NCBI GenBank assembly: GCA_903919535.1
Contig: CAIXIP010000330.1
Location: 1-34,718, forward strand
Direction of reading: 5' to 3'
DNA: 34,718 nt
Source: an uncultured Bacteroidota bacterium
GTDB taxonomy: Bacteria; Bacteroidota; Bacteroidia; 2-12-FULL-35-15
Below are positions 25,200-34,305 of the stretch, piece by piece (position 1 is the first letter of the stretch; every line of letters begins with the position of its first letter). The translations under genes were made by a program, and so were the position numbers. Under the pieces are notes generated by a model. It did no database searches, was not told where the DNA came from, and worked only from the letters and a program-made list of their open reading frames with translations.

Positions 25200-27062
25200 A
25201 TGGCAGAAAAGGAAGCTAAGTATAATGAAGATAGTGTAAGGACGCTAGAATGGAATGAACATATTCGTTTGCGCCCTGGAATGTACATTGGGAAATTAGG
25301 CGATGGTTCATCACCTGATGATGGTATTTATATACTTCTCAAAGAAACAATTGACAATTGTATTGATGAGTTTGTGATGGGCAATGGCAGAAGTATTGAT
25401 ATTTCGGTAAAAGATAAAACGGTAAAAGTTCGTGATTACGGCCGTGGAATCCCATTAGGAAAAGTGATAGATTGTGTATCAAAGATTAATACCGGTGCAA
25501 AATACGATTCCGAAGCATTTAAAAAATCTGTTGGATTGAATGGTGTTGGAACTAAAGCTGTGAATGCATTATCCAGCTATTTTAAGGTGCAATCATACAG
25601 AGATGACCAAACTAAAGAGGCTGAATTTTCAAAAGGCGTTTTAACAAAAGATGAAAAAATAGTTGCATCTGATACTCGCAAAGGTACGTTGGTAACTTTT
25701 ATTCCGGATGAAAGTATTTTCGGGAATTATCATTTCATCAATGAGTATGTAGAAAAAATGCTTTGGAACTATGCATTTTTGAATACAGGTCTAACCATAA
25801 ATTACAACGGACAAAAGTTTCATTCAGAAAAAGGATTACTGGATTTACTCACTCAAAATATCACAGGATCTATTCTCTATCCAATTGTTCATTTAAGCGG
25901 TTATGATATTGAAGTTGCTATTACACATAGTAACGCGCAATATGGCGAAGAGTATTATTCTTTCGTAAATGGACAACATACTACACAAGGAGGAACACAT
26001 CAGGGTGCTTTTCGCGAAGCAGTAGTTAAGACAATTCGTGATTTTTTTAAGAAAGATTTTGAAGCAGTTGATGTCAGAACATCAATCATCGCGGCTGTTA
26101 GTATTAAAGTACAGGAGCCTGTTTTCGAATCTCAAACAAAAACAAAATTAGGATCTCAGGAAATTAGCCCTAAAGGGCCATCTGTAAAAGCATTTGTTGG
26201 CGATTTCTTAAAGACGGAGTTAGATAATTTTCTTCATAAAAATCCGGAAACGGCACAAGCTATTTTGCAAAAGATAGTTCAAAGTGAACGTGAACGAAAG
26301 GATCTGCAAGGTATTCAGAAGCTTGCACGTGAACGTGCAAAAAAATCAAATTTACATAACAAGAAGTTACGTGATTGCCGTGTTCATTTAACATCCAATG
26401 ATGAACGAAAATTAGAAACCACCTTATTTATTTGTGAGGGAGATTCTGCAAGTGGTTCTATCACAAAAACACGTGATGTAAATACGCAAGCTGTTTTTAG
26501 CTTAAAAGGAAAACCTTTGAATGCATTTGGCTTAACAAAAAAGATAGTCTACGAAAATGAAGAATTCAATCTTTTGCAAGCTGCATTGAATATTGAAGAT
26601 GGAATTGAAAATTTACGTTACAACAACATTGTAGTTGCAACTGATGCCGATGTAGATGGAATGCATATTCGTTTGTTGTTAATGACTTTCTTTTTACAAT
26701 TTTTTCCTGATCTGGTAAAAAACGGTCATGTTTATATTTTACAAACACCATTGTTCCGTGTAAGAAACAAAAAGGAAACCATTTACTGTTATAGTGATTT
26801 AGAACGTAAAGCTGCAATTTCGAAATTAGGGACTAAGCCCGAAATTACACGATTTAAAGGATTAGGTGAGATTTCACCGGATGAATTTAAATTATTCATT
26901 GGTAAGGACATCCGCAAAGACCCTGTTATTATTGGAAAAGATAGAACCATCATTGATATGTTGAGTTATTATATGGGTAAAAACACTCAGGAAAGGCAAG
27001 ATTTTATTATTGAGAATTTGGTGGTGGAAAAAGATTTGATCGAGGAGATCGAAAAAGTATAA
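25200..27062 (+). CDS. parE: DNA topoisomerase IV subunit B
   Basis: 620 residues forming the ATPase half of a type IIA topoisomerase. The GHKL fold shows the catalytic-Glu/Asn region [10 protein letters not shown] (near residue 52), RDYGRGIP and [14 protein letters not shown]. The TOPRIM domain shows [11 protein letters not shown] near residue 412, [11 protein letters not shown], and [12 protein letters not shown] near residue 481, binding Mg2+ with parC at the cleavage site. The 620-residue length lacks the ~170-residue insert of proteobacterial GyrB. Pairing with a 903-residue A subunit that has no GyrA box favours topoisomerase IV over gyrase. With parC it decatenates daughter chromosomes. 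Confidence 0.9.
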   Translation: MAEKEAKYNEDSVRTLEWNEHIRLRPGMYIGKLGDGSSPDDGIYILLKETIDNCIDEFVMGNGRSIDISVKDKTVKVRDYGRGIPLGKVIDCVSKINTGAKYDSEAFKKSVGLNGVGTKAVNALSSYFKVQSYRDDQTKEAEFSKGVLTKDEKIVASDTRKGTLVTFIPDESIFGNYHFINEYVEKMLWNYAFLNTGLTINYNGQKFHSEKGLLDLLTQNITGSILYPIVHLSGYDIEVAITHSNAQYGEEYYSFVNGQHTTQGGTHQGAFREAVVKTIRDFFKKDFEAVDVRTSIIAAVSIKVQEPVFESQTKTKLGSQEISPKGPSVKAFVGDFLKTELDNFLHKNPETAQAILQKIVQSERERKDLQGIQKLARERAKKSNLHNKKLRDCRVHLTSNDERKLETTLFICEGDSASGSITKTRDVNTQAVFSLKGKPLNAFGLTKKIVYENEEFNLLQAALNIEDGIENLRYNNIVVATDADVDGMHIRLLLMTFFLQFFPDLVKNGHVYILQTPLFRVRNKKETIYCYSDLERKAAISKLGTKPEITRFKGLGEISPDEFKLFIGKDIRKDPVIIGKDRTIIDMLSYYMGKNTQERQDFIIENLVVEKDLIEEIEKV

Positions 27063-27073
27063 AAATTAAAATT

Positions 27074-27087
27074 TGACGCTTGCGTCA
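27074..27087. other. Short hairpin between parE and parC
   Basis: TGACGC-TT-GCGTCA is a perfect 6-base inverted repeat in the 39-base parE-parC gap. It has no T-tract, so it is not a terminator; it could affect mRNA processing or parC translation. Confidence 0.35.
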
Positions 27088-27101
27088 TTGCGATAAAAAA
27101 T

Positions 27102-29813
27102 ATGAGTAGCGAAGAAAATATTAATGAAGAAGTAACTGGTGGAGGTGATGAATTACACAATGTAATTCATGTGTCGGGGATGTACCAAAATTGGTTTTTG
27201 GATTATGCATCGTACGTTATTCTTGAGCGCGCTGTGCCTTATGTTGAAGATGGTTTAAAACCAGTTCAGCGTAGAATTTTACATTCAATGAATGATTTGG
27301 ATGATGGGCGTTATAATAAGGTAGCGAATATCATCGGACATACTATGAAATACCATCCTCATGGTGATATGAGTATTGGTGATGCTTTGGTGGCATTAGG
27401 ACAAAAAGATTTGTTAATTGACACACAAGGTAACTGGGGAAATATTTTGACTGGTGATAGAGCAGCAGCGCCTCGTTACATAGAAGCCCGACTTTCAAAA
27501 TTTGCAGTTGAGGTAGTTTTTAATCCCAAAACAACCAAATGGCTAACGAGTTATGATGGTAGAAATAGGGAACCGGAAACACTTCCTGTAAAGTTCCCCT
27601 TGCTGCTTGCACAAGGTGTTGAAGGGATAGCTGTTGGTTTAGCTTGTAAAATGTTGCCACATAATTTTAATGAATTGTGTGATGCTTCTGTAGCTGTATT
27701 GAGAGGTAAAAAAACAGATATATTACCCGATTTTATAACATCGGGTATGGCAGATTTTTCAAATTATAATGATGGTTTACGAGGAGGGAAAGTACGTGTG
27801 CGTGCAAAAATTTCTCAGTTAGATAAAAAGACCTTAGTTATAAATGAAATTCCGTTTGGCACAACAACAGGTTCATTAATTGATACCATTGTTTCGGCAA
27901 ATGACAAAGGAAAAATAAAGATCCGTAAAGTAGAAGATAATACTTCCGAGAATGTTGAAATTGTGATTCATTTAGTTCCAGGTATTTCACCAGATAAAAC
28001 TATTGATGCACTATATGCTTTTACTGATTGTGAAGTTTCTATTTCTCCAAATGCATGTATCATTGAGGATGATAAACCTAAGTTTATTGGTGTAAATGAA
28101 ATATTGAAAATTTCAACTCATGCAACACTTGAACTATTAAAGCGTGAACTTGAAATAGAAAAGGCGGAGTTACAGGAATCATACATGTTCGCATCTCTTG
28201 AGAAAATTTTCATTAAAGATGAAATGTATATTGATTTCAAAAATTATTCTGATAAACCAACCTTGTTTACTTATTTGGATGGACGATTTGCGAAATATAA
28301 AAAGCAATTCATTCGTGCGATCACAAATGACGATTATGAGAAATTAACTCAAATCCCAATGATTCGTATTACTCGTTTCGATTCTGCAAAAGCAGATGAA
28401 AAGATGAAAGCGTTGGATGTTCGAATCACCGAAATAGATCATCATTTAGCACATTTAATTGACTATGCTGTTGAGTATTTCAAGAATTTAAAAAAGAAAT
28501 ATGGTGTAGGGCGCGAACGCAAAACAGAAATCAAATCGTTTGAAAATATTGTTGCTACAAGTGTAGTGGTTGCAAACGAAAAATTATACGTGAATCGAGA
28601 GGATGGTTTTGCAGGTTATGGATTGAAAAAAGATGAGTTTGTTTCTGATTGTTCGGATATTGATGATATCATCGTTTTCCGTAAGGATGGAACAATGCAG
28701 GTTTCGAAAGTGACCGATAAAGCCTTTGTTGGAAAAGATTTGATACATATTGCGGTTTTCAAGAAAAATGATGAACGTACTATTTATAACATGATCTATC
28801 GTGACGGGAAAAACGGAGCAGTGTTTATGAAACGTTTCCCGGTAACAGGTGTTACACGTGACAAACAGTATGATCTTACAAAAGGAACAAAAGATTCAGA
28901 GGTTTTATATTTTACCGCTAATCCCAATGGAGAATCAGAAATTGTTGAGGTGCAATTAAAACCAATGCCCGGTTTACGAAAAGTTCAGTGGGATATCAAT
29001 TTTGCAGATTTAGCAGTTAAGGGACGCAGCTCAATGGGAAATACAGTTACTAAATATGCTATTAAAAAGATCATTTTAAAATTTAAAGGTTTATCAACTT
29101 TAAGTGCTTTGGATATTTGGTTTGATGATACTGTTCAGCGTTTAAATACAGATAAGCGTGGCACTTTTCTTGGAAGTTTTGGTCCTGATGATAAAATTTT
29201 AACGATTACACAAAATGGAAATTACAAGCTGACAGGCTTTGATCTCACTACCCATTTTGAAGAAGATATGGTGCTGATTGAAAAGTTTAATCCGAGCAAA
29301 CCTATTTCTGCTGTTTACTATGATGGTGAAACAAAAACTTATTTTGTTAAACGTTTTCTGATTGAACCAACGGATAAAAAAGTTTTATTTATAAGTGAAG
29401 CAGAAGGTTCTCGTTTAGAAATTGTAACAACTGAAGGAATGCCTGTGGTTGAATTAAAATTTAGCAAAGTAAAAGACAAGGAATTGCCAGATGAAATGAT
29501 CAATCTTGTTGATTTTATTGCTGTAAAAGGAATGAAAGCAAAAGGAAATAAGTTGTCATTTTCTAAGGTGAAAGAAATCAATTTGTTACCTCCTGTAGAA
29601 ATTCCAATTGATGAGGATGTTGTGGAGGAATTCGAAGAGAGCGGGATGTCGCCTATTGAAGCATTAAAGAAAACTCAAGAACCTGTAAAGGAAAAGTCGG
29701 TGATTTCAATAGATCAAATGATAAATGCAGAAATTAAATTGCCATCAGAAGAAAAAAAGAAAAAGAAAAAAAAGGATGACGATGGCGAAGCTCAAATAAC
29801 ACTTGATTTGTAA
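27102..29813 (+). CDS. parC: DNA topoisomerase IV subunit A
   Basis: 903 residues, the DNA cleavage-religation subunit. The winged-helix core has LKPVQRRIL near residue 52, YHPHGD near residue 84 and the catalytic tyrosine Tyr126 in AAPRYIEARLS. The position equal to E. coli GyrA Ser83 is Met (HPHGDMSIGD), and the following loop is several residues shorter than in GyrA. The tower and C-gate follow, then a C-terminal domain from about residue 500 with blade-like repeats but no GyrA box, in line with ParC. The end is a Glu/Lys-rich linker with seven consecutive lysines, then acidic residues and the terminal hexapeptide QITLDL, which resembles a beta-clamp binding motif. It starts 39 bases after parE. 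Confidence 0.9.
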   Translation: MSSEENINEEVTGGGDELHNVIHVSGMYQNWFLDYASYVILERAVPYVEDGLKPVQRRILHSMNDLDDGRYNKVANIIGHTMKYHPHGDMSIGDALVALGQKDLLIDTQGNWGNILTGDRAAAPRYIEARLSKFAVEVVFNPKTTKWLTSYDGRNREPETLPVKFPLLLAQGVEGIAVGLACKMLPHNFNELCDASVAVLRGKKTDILPDFITSGMADFSNYNDGLRGGKVRVRAKISQLDKKTLVINEIPFGTTTGSLIDTIVSANDKGKIKIRKVEDNTSENVEIVIHLVPGISPDKTIDALYAFTDCEVSISPNACIIEDDKPKFIGVNEILKISTHATLELLKRELEIEKAELQESYMFASLEKIFIKDEMYIDFKNYSDKPTLFTYLDGRFAKYKKQFIRAITNDDYEKLTQIPMIRITRFDSAKADEKMKALDVRITEIDHHLAHLIDYAVEYFKNLKKKYGVGRERKTEIKSFENIVATSVVVANEKLYVNREDGFAGYGLKKDEFVSDCSDIDDIIVFRKDGTMQVSKVTDKAFVGKDLIHIAVFKKNDERTIYNMIYRDGKNGAVFMKRFPVTGVTRDKQYDLTKGTKDSEVLYFTANPNGESEIVEVQLKPMPGLRKVQWDINFADLAVKGRSSMGNTVTKYAIKKIILKFKGLSTLSALDIWFDDTVQRLNTDKRGTFLGSFGPDDKILTITQNGNYKLTGFDLTTHFEEDMVLIEKFNPSKPISAVYYDGETKTYFVKRFLIEPTDKKVLFISEAEGSRLEIVTTEGMPVVELKFSKVKDKELPDEMINLVDFIAVKGMKAKGNKLSFSKVKEINLLPPVEIPIDEDVVEEFEESGMSPIEALKKTQEPVKEKSVISIDQMINAEIKLPSEEKKKKKKKDDDGEAQITLDL

Positions 29814-29911
29814 ATAGAAAGTTTTGTTTGAAAAATTAAGGATGGTGTTATTATTTTTTTATTTTTATATATAAATTATAAACCGCTCTACAAATACATA
29901 TAGTAGTAAAA

Positions 29912-32900
29912 ATGAATTTTTTATTTTCAATCCCAAATATGCATTTTAATAAATTAGCGAAGTTGTTTTTAGTTTGCATTGTCTTCTCGCTTGCAACTCA
30001 ACAAGTAAAGGCTCAATGGGAATATGAAATTGCCGGCACCATTAAAAAAGACAAAAAAAAGGTAGAGGGGGCTGCTGTAACACTTTTTAAAGGTTCCGTT
30101 CAGGTTCAACAGCTCTCAACAACATCTTCCGGTAAGTTTAGTTTTAAATTAGACCAAAACTCTGATTATACTTTAACAGTAACCAAAGCTAACCATATTA
30201 CTAAAAAGTTCTTATTCAACACGAAAGGTGTTCCAGAGGAAAGAGCAAAAGAACCTTTTGGTGGTCAGGATCTTGAAATTTCAATTTTTGAAATGCCAAA
30301 AGATCAAGGTGTCCAATCTCAAATTAATTCAATTTTAAAAAGTCCAATCGCCAAATTTTATTATGATGATGCTATAAAAGAATTCACTTTTGATAAAGCA
30401 TATTCACAATCAATGCAAGATGCATTAGCAAAATTGCAGGTGCTTGAACAAGAAGCTAATAAAAAGGCTGCTGAAGAAGCAAAGCAAAATGCTAATATGG
30501 AAAGTGTTGCTGCAGGCAAATATGATGCTGCAATTGCAAAGGCTGATGCAGCTTTTGCAAAAAAAGATTACACGACTGCTAAAGCCGCATATAATGAAGC
30601 AATTGGTGTGAAACCGACAGAAGCTTATCCTAAAACAAAGATTGCTGAAATCGATAAAGTTTTAGCTGATCTTGCAGCTAAAGACAAAGCAAATAAAGAT
30701 TTAAATGATAAATATACATCAGCAATTACAAAAGCTGATAATGCATTTGCAGCAAAAACTTATGATGCTGCAAAAGCAGGGTACAATGAGGCTCTTAGCT
30801 TGAAACCTGCCGAGGTTTATCCAAAAACAAAGCTTTTGGAAATTGACAAGATATTGGCAGACCTTGCTATAAAAGAGAAAGCTGAAAAAGATAAATTAGC
30901 TAAAGAAAAAGAATTGAACGATAAATACAATGCTGCTATTACAAAAGGGGATGCTGCCTTTAAAGCAAAAACGTATGATGCTGCAAAAGCTGGTTACAAT
31001 GAAGCTTTGGTGTTGAAAGCTGCAGAGGCTTATCCGAAAACAAAACTAGCTGAAATTGAGAAGTTATTAGCTGAACTTGCTTTAAAAGACAAAACAGATA
31101 AAGAATTAAATGATAAATACAATGCAGCAATAGCAAAGGGAGACAAGGCTTTGGCTGCAAAAACATATGATGCCGCTAAAGCCGGATATAATGAAGCATT
31201 AGGTTTAAAGCCTGTAGAAGCGTATCCAAAAACAAAACTTGCAGAAATTGAAAAAATGTTAGCTGATCTTGCTGCAAAAGATGCAGCTGAAAAAGATAAG
31301 CTAGCGAAAGATAAAGAATTGAATGAAAAATACAATGCTGCTATTGTAAAAGGTGATAAAGCATTTTCAGCGAAAACATATGATGCTGCAAAAGCTGGTT
31401 ACAATGAAGCTTTGGGCTTGAAGCCAGCAGAGGCTTATCCCAAAACAAAACTAGTAGAAATAGATAAAGTTTTAGCAGACCTGGCCGCCAAAGATGCGGC
31501 AGATAAAGACCGCTTGGCGAAAGAAAAAGAACTGAATGATAAATATATTTTAGCGATTGCAAAAGCAGACAAAGCCTTAGCTGCAAAAACGTATGAAGCT
31601 GCAAAAGCAGGATTTAATGAGGCATTAGGATTTAAGCCTAGTGAATCGTATCCTAAAACGAAGCTTGCTGAAATAGATAAAATTCTTGGAGATCTTGCTG
31701 CAAAAGATGCAGCCGATAAAGATCGATTGGCCAAAGAAAAAGAGTTAAATGATAAATATAATGCAGCAGTAGCGAAAGCTGACCTAGCATTAAAGGCAAA
31801 AACATATGAAGCAGCAAAGTCTGGTTATACTGAAGCATTAGGTTTTAAACCGACTGAAGCATATCCAAAAACAAAACTAGCAGAGATAGAAAAAGCCTTG
31901 GCTGATGCATCAGCAAAAGATGCAGCAGATAAAGATCGTTTGGCAAAAGAAAAAGAATTGAATGAGAAGTATGCAACATCGATAGCAAAAGGAGATAAGG
32001 CATTTGGAGAAAAAGCGTATGATGCAGCAAAATCAGCCTATAATGAAGCATTAGTGTTAAAAGCGACAGAGAAATATCCGAAAGATAAGATAGCAGAGAT
32101 CAATATTATTCTGGCAAAAGAAATGGGAGCAAAGGAGCTGGAGAAAAAGTATGCAGATGCGATAGCAAAGGGAGATGCAGCATTTGGAACAAAAGATTAT
32201 GTGAATGCAAAAACACAATATAGCAATGCATTGGGATTAAAACCGAATGAAGCATATCCAAAAACAAAGCTAGCAGAGATCGATAAAGCGTTAGCAGATA
32301 TTGCAGCAGAGAAAGATAAGTTAGCTCAACAAAAAGCATTGGATGCAAAATACACAGCAGCCATTGCGAAAGGTGATAAAGCATTAGCGGCAAAAACGTA
32401 TGATATAGCAAAAGCAGGATATAATGAAGCATTGGGAATCAAGCCAACGGAACAATATCCGAAAGATAAACTAGCGGAAATTGAAAAGACATTAGCAGAG
32501 ATCGCGAATAAAAATGCATCAGAGAAAGAATTGTATGATAAATATAATGCAGCAATAGCGAAAGCAGATATCGCATTAAAAGCAAAAACATATGATGCAG
32601 CAAAGGCAGGTTATAATGAAGCATTAGGAATAAAGCCGAATGAAGCCTATCCAAAAACGAAATTAGCGGAGATCGAAAAAGCCTTAGCAGATGCAGCAGC
32701 AAAAGATGCGGCAGAGAAAGATCGTTTAGCAAAAGAAAAAGAATTGAATGAGAAATATGCATCAGCAATAGCAAAAGGAGATAAGTCATTAGGAGAGAAG
32801 AGTTATGATGCAGCAAAATCAGCTTATAATGAAGCATTGGTATTAAAAGCGACAGAGAAATATCCGAAGGATAAGCTAGCAGAGATCAATGCTATCTTGG

Positions 32901-34279
32901 CAAAAGAAATGGGAGCAAAGGAGCTGGAGAAAAAGTATGCAGATGCGATAACAAAGGGAGATGCAGCATTTGGAACAAAAGATTATGTGAATGCAAAAAC
33001 GCAATATACGAATGCCATAGGTTTTAAACCAGCAGAAGCATATCCGAAAACAAAACTAGCAGAAATAGATAAAGCGTTGTCAGATATAGCTTCAGAAAAA
33101 AGCAAGTTGGATCAACAAAAAGCATTGGAAGCAAAATACACAGCAGCCATTGCAAAAGGAGATAAAGCTCTAGCGGCAAAGACATACGATGTTGCAAAAT
33201 CAGGTTATACTGAAGCATTAGGAATAAAACCAACAGAACAGTATCCGAAAGATAAATTATCAGAAATAGAAAAAGCTCTCGCTGAAATTGCAAATAAAAA
33301 TGCATCAGAAAAAGAGTTAAATGATAAATATAATGCAGCAATAGCGAAAGCCGATAAATCCCTGACAGCAAAAGCTTTTGACGATGCTAAATTGGGTTAT
33401 AATGAGGCATTAACTATAAAGCCAACCGAAAAATATCCTAAAGAAAAGATTGCTTCAATTGATGCATTAATTGCAAAAGAAGCAGGTGCAAAAGAGTTGG
33501 ATGGGAAATATAATACTGCCATATCTAAAGGCGATGCGGCTTTTAATTCCAAAGATTATACTTCAGCAAAAACTTCTTACACCGAAGCATTAGGATTAAA
33601 ACCAACCGAATTGTATCCTAAAAATCAATTAAATCTTATAACAAAATATTTAGCGGAGGAGGAAAAAGGAAAAGCGAACATGGAAAAATATCTTGCTGTG
33701 ATTAAGAAGGCCGATGATTTTTTAATTGCCAAAGATTATTCCAAGGCATTAGCATCTTATAAAGAAGCAGAATTAATTAAACCAAATGAACAATACCCTG
33801 TAAATAAAATTATTGAAATAAATAGAACGATTGCTACTCTCTCTTATGCAAAGGCAAACGAACAAAAGTATAATGATTTTATAGCAAAAGGAGACAAGCT
33901 TTTTGTTTCGAAAGATTTTAAGCAATCGAAAAGTGCTTATCAGGATGCCTTATTAATAAAGCCAACTATGCAATATCCTAAAGATAAAATTATTGCAATA
34001 GATGAAATAATGAAAAATAAAGCAGCAACAACTGATGTGGTTATTGATAATAAGGATGAATTCAAAAACGAATTAGCAAAGAAATACCCAGAAGGAATCA
34101 CAGAAGAGTATTCTCAGGAAAATAATGCTAAGGTTACAAAACGTATTGTTGTGAAAGGAAATGAAGGGCATTTGTTTATTAGAAAGGAAACGTCCTTTGG
34201 TATTACTTATTATTTTAGAGATAATGTAGCTATTACTGAAGCCGAATTTTATTCGGGTACAGAACTCCAGCCAGAGTAA
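29912..34279 (+). CDS. Giant Lys/Ala-rich TPR-repeat envelope protein
   Basis: 1455 residues from the track's ATG; the ATG at 29939 (MHFNKLAKLF) gives a cleaner signal peptide ending VKAQ. Residues about 35-110 form a carboxypeptidase-regulatory-like beta domain (YEIAGTIKKDKKKVEGAAV). A helical stretch follows, then 18 tandem units (residues 204 to about 1379) of 60, 64, 67 or 71 residues. Each reads like AIAKGDKALAAKTYDAAKAG, then YNEALGLKP and YPKTKLAEIEK, that is one TPR hairpin plus a charged linker. The C-terminal ~75 residues (KYPEGITEEY, VTKRIVVKGNEG, TYYFRDN) form a small beta domain. An elongated periplasmic or surface rod is likely. It lies downstream of parC and just before an outer-membrane barrel gene. 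Function unknown. Confidence 0.85.
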   Translation: MNFLFSIPNMHFNKLAKLFLVCIVFSLATQQVKAQWEYEIAGTIKKDKKKVEGAAVTLFKGSVQVQQLSTTSSGKFSFKLDQNSDYTLTVTKANHITKKFLFNTKGVPEERAKEPFGGQDLEISIFEMPKDQGVQSQINSILKSPIAKFYYDDAIKEFTFDKAYSQSMQDALAKLQVLEQEANKKAAEEAKQNANMESVAAGKYDAAIAKADAAFAKKDYTTAKAAYNEAIGVKPTEAYPKTKIAEIDKVLADLAAKDKANKDLNDKYTSAITKADNAFAAKTYDAAKAGYNEALSLKPAEVYPKTKLLEIDKILADLAIKEKAEKDKLAKEKELNDKYNAAITKGDAAFKAKTYDAAKAGYNEALVLKAAEAYPKTKLAEIEKLLAELALKDKTDKELNDKYNAAIAKGDKALAAKTYDAAKAGYNEALGLKPVEAYPKTKLAEIEKMLADLAAKDAAEKDKLAKDKELNEKYNAAIVKGDKAFSAKTYDAAKAGYNEALGLKPAEAYPKTKLVEIDKVLADLAAKDAADKDRLAKEKELNDKYILAIAKADKALAAKTYEAAKAGFNEALGFKPSESYPKTKLAEIDKILGDLAAKDAADKDRLAKEKELNDKYNAAVAKADLALKAKTYEAAKSGYTEALGFKPTEAYPKTKLAEIEKALADASAKDAADKDRLAKEKELNEKYATSIAKGDKAFGEKAYDAAKSAYNEALVLKATEKYPKDKIAEINIILAKEMGAKELEKKYADAIAKGDAAFGTKDYVNAKTQYSNALGLKPNEAYPKTKLAEIDKALADIAAEKDKLAQQKALDAKYTAAIAKGDKALAAKTYDIAKAGYNEALGIKPTEQYPKDKLAEIEKTLAEIANKNASEKELYDKYNAAIAKADIALKAKTYDAAKAGYNEALGIKPNEAYPKTKLAEIEKALADAAAKDAAEKDRLAKEKELNEKYASAIAKGDKSLGEKSYDAAKSAYNEALVLKATEKYPKDKLAEINAILAKEMGAKELEKKYADAITKGDAAFGTKDYVNAKTQYTNAIGFKPAEAYPKTKLAEIDKALSDIASEKSKLDQQKALEAKYTAAIAKGDKALAAKTYDVAKSGYTEALGIKPTEQYPKDKLSEIEKALAEIANKNASEKELNDKYNAAIAKADKSLTAKAFDDAKLGYNEALTIKPTEKYPKEKIASIDALIAKEAGAKELDGKYNTAISKGDAAFNSKDYTSAKTSYTEALGLKPTELYPKNQLNLITKYLAEEEKGKANMEKYLAVIKKADDFLIAKDYSKALASYKEAELIKPNEQYPVNKIIEINRTIATLSYAKANEQKYNDFIAKGDKLFVSKDFKQSKSAYQDALLIKPTMQYPKDKIIAIDEIMKNKAATTDVVIDNKDEFKNELAKKYPEGITEEYSQENNAKVTKRIVVKGNEGHLFIRKETSFGITYYFRDNVAITEAEFYSGTELQPE
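30521..34030 (+). repeat. 18-unit TPR-like coding repeat array
   Basis: Units begin at a tyrosine (usually YNAAIAKGD or YADAI) and have lengths, in order, 64, 71, 64, 71, 71, 71, 71, 60, 67, 64, 71, 60, 67, 64, 60, 60, 60, then a final unit running into the C-terminal domain. All length changes are multiples of three bases and occur in the charged linker after KLAEIEK. Confidence 0.9.
31757..33328 (+). repeat. Tandem in-frame duplication, 2 x 786 bp
   Basis: Units 7-10 (31757-32542) and 11-14 (32543-33328) have the same length order 71-60-67-64, totalling 262 codons each, and matching unit-by-unit sequence. The stretch around 32130-32220 is nearly identical to that around 32930-33005. This is a single block duplication by recombination, with later point changes. 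Confidence 0.85.
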
Positions 34280-34305
34280 AATGGCTAATATGTCAAATAA
34301 ATAAA

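Noticed and set aside
29752-29776. Poly-A tract in parC as a programmed frameshift site
   Set aside because: The tract encodes a plausible Lys linker and the frame continues to a sensible acidic end. No downstream alternative frame or stimulatory structure was seen.
25200-29813. Pair as DNA gyrase (gyrB/gyrA)
   Set aside because: The A subunit lacks a GyrA box, the two genes are adjacent, and subunit lengths (620/903) suit Bacteroidota topoisomerase IV better. Some doubt remains without a tree.
30960-33371. Series of minus-strand Leu-rich ORFs (61 to 132 residues)
   Set aside because: They are antisense shadows of the Ala/Lys-rich repeat array; the recurring codons of the real gene avoid stops on the other strand. 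They recur with the repeat period and have no signal, promoter or start context.
30521-34030. CRISPR-like regular repetition
   Set aside because: Repeats are 180-213 bases, always in frame within one large ORF, and lack short identical repeats with unique spacers.
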